From Lachnospiraceae bacterium (lineage in GTDB: Bacteria > Bacillota > Clostridia > Lachnospirales > Lachnospiraceae): DNA of 64,000 nt. The position numbers and the translations under genes are program-made. Below the pieces are notes generated by a model, which worked only from the letters and a program-made list of their open reading frames with translations, made no database searches and had not been told where the DNA came from. Shown here in pieces: positions 60,119-64,000 of the stretch (positions are counted from its first letter, which is position 1; each line of letters opens with the position of its first letter). The DNA lies in contig CAJTDB010000001.1 of the NCBI GenBank assembly GCA_910574965.1, forward strand, positions 377,092 to 441,091. The letters are read 5' to 3'.

Positions 60119-60571
60119 CTATTTGTTATATTTCGCCTCAATATCGCAGATCTTCTGAACGCGTTCCGCATGTCTGCCGCCTTCAAACTCCGTACCGAAA
60201 AATGCATCCAGAATCATTTTTGCCAGCTCATTTCCAACGACCCGTGCACCCATGGCAATAATCTGCGATGCATTATGCTTTGCCGTCATCATGGCAGAAT
60301 ACGGCTCACTGCATACTGCCGCACGGATCCCCGGCACTTTGTTGGCCGCCAGAGAGATGCCGATGCCTGTCCCGCAGATAAGCACGCCCTTTTCCACTTC
60401 ACCCGCCCGGACAGCTTCCGCCACCTTCAGGCCCTGGTCCGGATAATCGATTCGCACAGACGCATCATATGCGCCGTAATCCACGCACTCATAGCCCTTT
60501 TCCGTCATATAGTCCATCAGTTCCTTTTTCAGATCGATAGCTGTATGGTCACAGCCGAATCCAATCTTCAT
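60119..60571 (-). CDS. rpiB: Ribose 5-phosphate isomerase B
   Basis: A 150-residue isomerase converting ribose 5-phosphate and ribulose 5-phosphate. Landmarks: GCDHTAIDLKKEL (6-18), the catalytic Cys in GVLICGTGIGISLAANK (about 62-78), and HNASQIIAMGARV (about 99-111). RpiB proteins also act on some hexose 6-phosphates. GGAGG precedes the ATG at 60571. Ends at the shared terminator and is likely monocistronic or last in a unit with the lipid kinase gene upstream (64 bases). Confidence 0.94.
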   Translation of the reverse strand: MKIGFGCDHTAIDLKKELMDYMTEKGYECVDYGAYDASVRIDYPDQGLKVAEAVRAGEVEKGVLICGTGIGISLAANKVPGIRAAVCSEPYSAMMTAKHNASQIIAMGARVVGNELAKMILDAFFGTEFEGGRHAERVQKICDIEAKYNK

Positions 60572-60635
60572 GATGTCATGTCCTCCTTTATCTAATTTAT
60601 ATTATGATCCGTTTTCATGCCGAAGCAGAAAGTGC

Positions 60636-61532
60636 TCATTCTCCCACTCGAATCTTCAGTGCCTTCTGATAGTTCTGGATTACCGCCTTTTGGCATGTCC
60701 CGCCAAACTCTCCGTCCAACGTCCAGGGAATCTCCTCCTCTGCTTCCACAAAAAGCTGCGCCGTTCGGAAAGAGTACATATATTTGGAATCAATCTCTTT
60801 CAAAATAACAGCACCGAGAATCTCCTGCAGCTCCGCTGCATTTTTCGGACTTTTGATAAATGTCACCTCGAAAACTCCGTCGTCGAACTGCACTTTTCTT
60901 CCGATGATACTCTTAAAGCCGCCGACCGAACGTGAGTTCGTTACCATGCCGAAGATAAAATCATCCTCTGCCTCCAATTCCCTGCTGCGTATATGCATAT
61001 GATAAGACGGAATATTTGCAAGCCGCTTAACGCCTTCCAGAAGATATGCCATATGCCCAAGTACATTTTTCATACTCTGGTCTGTGGAATAGGATACGTC
61101 TGTAAAGATGCCAAAGGCCGCAATATAGACAAAATGTTCCTCATTGAACGTCCCCATATCACAGGGAAAGTCGGTCCCTTCCACTGCAATCTTTGCCGCC
61201 TTCAGCATATCCCGCGGAATCTTCAGACTTCTGGCAAAATCATTCACCGTCCCGGACGGAATATAACCGATGGGGATCTTTTTCTCCCGGTGCATCATTC
61301 CCTCCACGACCTCATCAATCGTTCCGTCTCCGCCGCTGCAGACTACCAGATCATAGTCCCCGGAAAGATTCTCGATTTGCTTTACCGCATCCTTTTCTTC
61401 TCTGGTCGGATGTACCGTTACTTCATACCCTGCCTCCGAAAAGATCTGCAGAATATGATATAGTTTCGTACGTATCTGTTCGCGCCCTGAATGGGGGTTA
61501 TAAATAAAGTAAAGTTTCTTCCCATTTTCCAT
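60636..61532 (-). CDS. Diacylglycerol kinase family lipid kinase (YegS/BmrU-like)
   Basis: A 298-residue lipid kinase. The nucleotide-binding start LYFIYNPHSGREQI (5-18), the GGDGT motif in VVCSGGDGTIDEVVEGM (about 66-82) and the IGYIPSGTVNDFARSLKIP segment (about 91-109) are diagnostic. C-terminal domain has FLEVTF-like text (FEVTFIKSPKN) and WTLDGEFGG. Such enzymes phosphorylate diacylglycerol or related lipids. The ATG at 61532 follows GAGG; a GTG at 61541 is a possible start. Minus strand, 44 bases after the COG2426 gene. Confidence 0.88.
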   Translation of the reverse strand: MENGKKLYFIYNPHSGREQIRTKLYHILQIFSEAGYEVTVHPTREEKDAVKQIENLSGDYDLVVCSGGDGTIDEVVEGMMHREKKIPIGYIPSGTVNDFARSLKIPRDMLKAAKIAVEGTDFPCDMGTFNEEHFVYIAAFGIFTDVSYSTDQSMKNVLGHMAYLLEGVKRLANIPSYHMHIRSRELEAEDDFIFGMVTNSRSVGGFKSIIGRKVQFDDGVFEVTFIKSPKNAAELQEILGAVILKEIDSKYMYSFRTAQLFVEAEEEIPWTLDGEFGGTCQKAVIQNYQKALKIRVGE

Positions 61533-61576
61533 AAAAGACACCTCGACCTTCCTGTACTGTCAGGATACCCGTCCGA

Positions 61577-62077
61577 TCAGTGAACCAGTGCTCCCAGCAG
61601 TCCATAAGACATCACTGACATAATAACCGTCGCCATAACAATCCCCAAAAGCACTGCCGGAAATGCCTTCCGGAACCGGACTCCCAGAAGAGAAGCGATC
61701 AGCGAACCGGTCCATGCCCCGGTTCCCGGAAGCGGAATCCCCACAAAGAGGACCAGCCCCCAGAACTGATATTTCTCGATCTTCTCACTTTTGCCCATAG
61801 CCTTGCTCTCCAGTTTCTCCACCATAGGCCGGAACATTTTCATTCCTTTCATCCAGTTAAATATGGGTGTAATCAAAAGCAAGATAAAAGGCACCGGAAT
61901 AATATTGCCAATGATACAGAACCAGATAGCCCTTACAATGGGAATTTCCAGAAGCGAAGCAACAATCAGTCCGCCGCGAAGCTCCAGAATGGGCACCATA
62001 GAAATAATAAACACAATGATTTCTTTGGAAACCTTTCCTTCCAGAAGCTCCATAAACCAGGTTATCAAACTATCCAT
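61577..62077 (-). CDS. Small multidrug export family membrane protein (COG2426)
   Basis: A 166-residue membrane protein of the Sm_multidrug_ex family (PF06695). Visible: KEIIVFIISMVPILELRGGL (about 18-37), PFILLLITPIFNWMK and FVGIPLPGTGAWTGSLIASL (about 115-134), with the ELRGG and PGTGAWTG motifs also typical of the DedA-related fold. A role in drug export is only by name. Its gene is 18 bases after hisC and precedes the lipid kinase; the set may act in membrane lipid handling (inference). Confidence 0.85.
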   Translation of the reverse strand: MDSLITWFMELLEGKVSKEIIVFIISMVPILELRGGLIVASLLEIPIVRAIWFCIIGNIIPVPFILLLITPIFNWMKGMKMFRPMVEKLESKAMGKSEKIEKYQFWGLVLFVGIPLPGTGAWTGSLIASLLGVRFRKAFPAVLLGIVMATVIMSVMSYGLLGALVH

Positions 62078-62095
62078 ATACTCTGTTTCCTTTCT

Positions 62096-63154
62096 CTATC
62101 CCTCTGTGTAACGGCTTAAAAATGTATACAGCGCCTCCATCTGCTCATCCGTTCCCACAGTCACACGCAGATACTGGCTGATTCGTAAAGCACCGAAATA
62201 CCGCACATAGATGTCCGCTTTTTTCAATGCCTCATACAGTTCTTTCGCGTCATATTTTGGATGTGTAATAAACAGAAAATTCGTCTTAGAATCCAGAACC
62301 GTAAATCCAAGTTCGGCCAGCCGCTTTTTCGCCTGCTCTCTTGTATTTATGATTTTTTTGGTTGTTTCCTGAAAATATTCCTCATCCAGCACCGCCTGCA
62401 CACCAAGACTCAAAGCAGCCTGGCTCATGGTGTAAGAGTTGAAAGAGTATTTCACATCATTCAGATATCGGATCAGCAGAGGACTCCCGACAGCGAATCC
62501 AATCCGCATACCTGCCATAGAACGGGATTTGGAAAAGGTCTGCACCACCAGAAGATTGTCGTATTTCTCCACCAGGTCCAGGACAGACTCCGCTCCAAAG
62601 TCTACATAAGCCTCATCCACGATAACGACCGCATCCTGGTTATGGCGAATGATCTCCTCCGCCTCCTTATGCCCAAGCTCCAATGATGTGGGCGCGTTGG
62701 GGTTCGGAAAGATCACACCTCCATTCTCACGAAAGTAATCCTCCTTCACCATCCTAAACTCCTGGTCCAAAGGCACCGTCTCATATGGTATGCGAAATTC
62801 TTCTGCCCAGACCGGATAAAAGGAATAGGTGATATCCGGAAAAAGAATTGGCTTTTGCGAATGAAAGAAAGCCAGAAATGCCATAGCCAGCACATCATCC
62901 GATCCGACGCCTACGAACACCTGTTCTTTTTTTACATGATAACGTTCTGCCAGTGCATTCACCAGCATTGAAGCAGCCGGATCCGGGTACAGGCGAAGCC
63001 GGTCTGTCTGAAATTCTTTCAGTGCCTTTTCCACACCCGGCGCCGGGGGATACGGGTTTTCATTGGTATTTAATTTAATCATCTTCGGCCGGTCCGGCTG
63101 ATCCCCCGGCGTATAGGGGGTCACTCTACGAACATTTGTCTCCCAGGCACTCAT
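62096..63154 (-). CDS. hisC: Histidinol-phosphate aminotransferase
   Basis: A 352-residue fold type I PLP aminotransferase. Marks: KLNTNENPYPPAPGV (about 27-41), VGVGSDDVLAMAF (about 81-93), FPNPNAPTSLE (about 148-158), VIVDEAYVDFG (about 176-186) and the PLP Lys in TFSKSRSMAGMRIGFAVG (about 207-224). It catalyses the glutamate-dependent step of histidine synthesis but may also use other substrates, as no other his genes are seen. It overlaps the DUF2156 gene upstream by 4 bases (ATGA) and lies 18 bases before the COG2426 gene. Confidence 0.88.
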   Translation of the reverse strand: MSAWETNVRRVTPYTPGDQPDRPKMIKLNTNENPYPPAPGVEKALKEFQTDRLRLYPDPAASMLVNALAERYHVKKEQVFVGVGSDDVLAMAFLAFFHSQKPILFPDITYSFYPVWAEEFRIPYETVPLDQEFRMVKEDYFRENGGVIFPNPNAPTSLELGHKEAEEIIRHNQDAVVIVDEAYVDFGAESVLDLVEKYDNLLVVQTFSKSRSMAGMRIGFAVGSPLLIRYLNDVKYSFNSYTMSQAALSLGVQAVLDEEYFQETTKKIINTREQAKKRLAELGFTVLDSKTNFLFITHPKYDAKELYEALKKADIYVRYFGALRISQYLRVTVGTDEQMEALYTFLSRYTEG

Positions 63155-64000
63155 ATACTCTCTCCTTTTAAAACGGCCGCACCTTTTTCCACCATAAACA
63201 CCGGATGATAGGACAGCTTGGCCTTTCGAAGTCCTTCCTCTCCCGTATCATCTTCCCGGTTCACATATGGATACTGAGACACTTCATGTTCCAGGAACTG
63301 CTGATTAATCAGGGGATAGGCGCCGCGGATATCTGCATACGCTTTTTCAATGTGCACCACAAATGTATCTTCCGATACCGGCTCTCCCATCGTAAAAGCC
63401 ACCACTTCCCCGTTTGCCCGCAGAACGCCGCCCCGCAGTTCCAGCTCTTTGTGAAGACGCAGGGAATTGAGTGCCACACACATCTCCTTGTTTTTCTCCG
63501 GATCCCCCTCACAGCCGTTAAATTCCCGCCAGCGCAGGGCCATCTGGAAGCACTCCTCCACATTGTTGTCTGTAAGTGTTTCATAGCTCCAGTCCGGATG
63601 GGCCGCTTTAAACTGGTTGATATGGTTTTTCTTTCCATGGTATTTTTTTCCGGAAAGATTGATTAACTTTTCTGTCTCGTATACATAGTCCTCCACGTCT
63701 CTCGGCCAGCTAATCTCAAATTTTCCCGGAAAATACCGCTCCAGCTCTTCGTACTCCTTTTTGTTCAGTCCATGAAGGGCAAAGGGAAATGCCTGTCCCC
63801 TGCTTTCCTCCATCAGACGTTTCAGCGCCCCCTGCCGATCTCCGTTTCCCGCCGGGTACGTGTAGGAGTATTTTCCGTTAAATACACTTCGAAATACTAC
63901 GGTTCCTTCGATCTCTGCCCATACCAGGTCATAAAATCGCGCCCACAAATAGATATTGGCAAAAGTCCTCTCGCATCCGCGGAATCCCTGGCCTTCCAGA
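63151..64000 (-). CDS. DUF2156 domain protein, C-terminal part (cut by right edge)
   Basis: A GNAT-fold DUF2156 protein (related to MprF-type phosphatidylglycerol lysyltransferase domains). The frame is open to the right edge without a start: the last 52 bases translate to sequence ending ANIYLWARFYDLVWAEIEG, which matches the family N-terminus, so the start lies beyond 64000. Visible parts: LSGKKYHGKKNHINQFKAAH, VALNSLRLHKELELRGGVL, VVAFTMGEPVSEDTFVVHIE and YPLINQQFLEH. At least 283 residues are seen. Overlaps hisC by ATGA; function unknown, possibly aminoacyl transfer to lipid or peptide. Confidence 0.8.
   Translation of the reverse strand, partial: LEGQGFRGCERTFANIYLWARFYDLVWAEIEGTVVFRSVFNGKYSYTYPAGNGDRQGALKRLMEESRGQAFPFALHGLNKKEYEELERYFPGKFEISWPRDVEDYVYETEKLINLSGKKYHGKKNHINQFKAAHPDWSYETLTDNNVEECFQMALRWREFNGCEGDPEKNKEMCVALNSLRLHKELELRGGVLRANGEVVAFTMGEPVSEDTFVVHIEKAYADIRGAYPLINQQFLEHEVSQYPYVNREDDTGEEGLRKAKLSYHPVFMVEKGAAVLKGESI

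Noticed and set aside
63201-63948. Complete DUF2156 gene starting at a TTG at 63948
   Set aside because: The frame continues open to the window edge with family-like sequence, so the real start must lie beyond position 64000.
1-64000. tRNA, rRNA, riboswitch, insertion sequence or prophage genes
   Set aside because: No cloverleaf, conserved rRNA text, known riboswitch core, transposase or phage structural protein could be recognised by reading both strands.

Overview
The window reads as chromosome of a gut-type Firmicute, most likely family Lachnospiraceae (Clostridia). The grounds are Gram-positive Shine-Dalgarno sites (GGAGG) before nearly every gene, moderate G+C content, and Lachnospiraceae-style gene sets: TelA/XpaC, ChvE-GguAB-type sugar uptake, YesM/YesN two-component pairs, a DUF4358-MBOAT-DHHW cassette, and DUF4867 beside a FucI-like isomerase and a xylulokinase. 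No genus is claimed. No rRNA, tRNA, CRISPR array, transposase or prophage gene was seen. Both edges cut genes: glgB on the left and a DUF2156 gene on the right. Almost everything from 1 to 53 kb is on the minus strand; the exceptions are a LacI-type regulator (33.4 kb), and then a PrpR-type regulator and a pilus-like operon (53.1-60.0 kb).

Layout. 0-2 kb: alpha-glucan genes (glgB, a GH13 amylase). 2-4.3 kb: telA and xpaC. 4.4-9.3 kb: a complete branched-chain amino acid ABC transporter (livFGMHJ) with a well-defined promoter. 9.5-14.4 kb: a MacAB-type efflux system and a coiled-coil NlpC/P60 hydrolase. 14.4-14.6 kb: a tandem 102-nt repeat, with another copy at 19.3 kb. 14.8-17.8 kb: a surface O-acylation cassette. 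17.9-19.2 kb: an Rpn-like protein and HPr.

19.6-33.1 kb is a sugar regulon: a ChvE/GguAB-like ABC transporter, a YesM/YesN-like two-component system bracketed by two extra sugar-binding proteins, a FucI-family isomerase, DUF4867 and a xylulokinase. A divergent LacI-type repressor has two matching palindromic operators in the shared control region. 34.4-37.3 kb holds an ATPase plus TOPRIM-like (DUF3226) gene pair with the architecture of an anti-phage module, followed by a split chromate transporter. 37.5-40 kb holds two lipoproteins and YqeG.

40.1-53 kb is a 12-gene catabolic operon for an unidentified hydroxy or sugar acid. It has a TRAP transporter, two different DUF1537 kinases, PdxA, a D-hydroxyacid dehydrogenase, an iron alcohol dehydrogenase, a LarA-like protein, a DapA-like lyase, an amidohydrolase and a cupin. 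A divergent PrpR-type regulator has a degenerate AAA+ core. 55-60 kb is a compact type IV pilus-like operon (transglutaminase lipoprotein, PilC/GspF, four pilin-like proteins, PilT-like ATPase). 60.1-64 kb carries rpiB, a lipid kinase, a COG2426 membrane protein, hisC and the partial DUF2156 gene.

The best candidates for undescribed biology are the double-kinase acid-catabolism operon, the ATPase/TOPRIM pair, the minimal pilus-like operon and the 102-nt repeat with its degraded relatives in front of several ribosome-binding sites.
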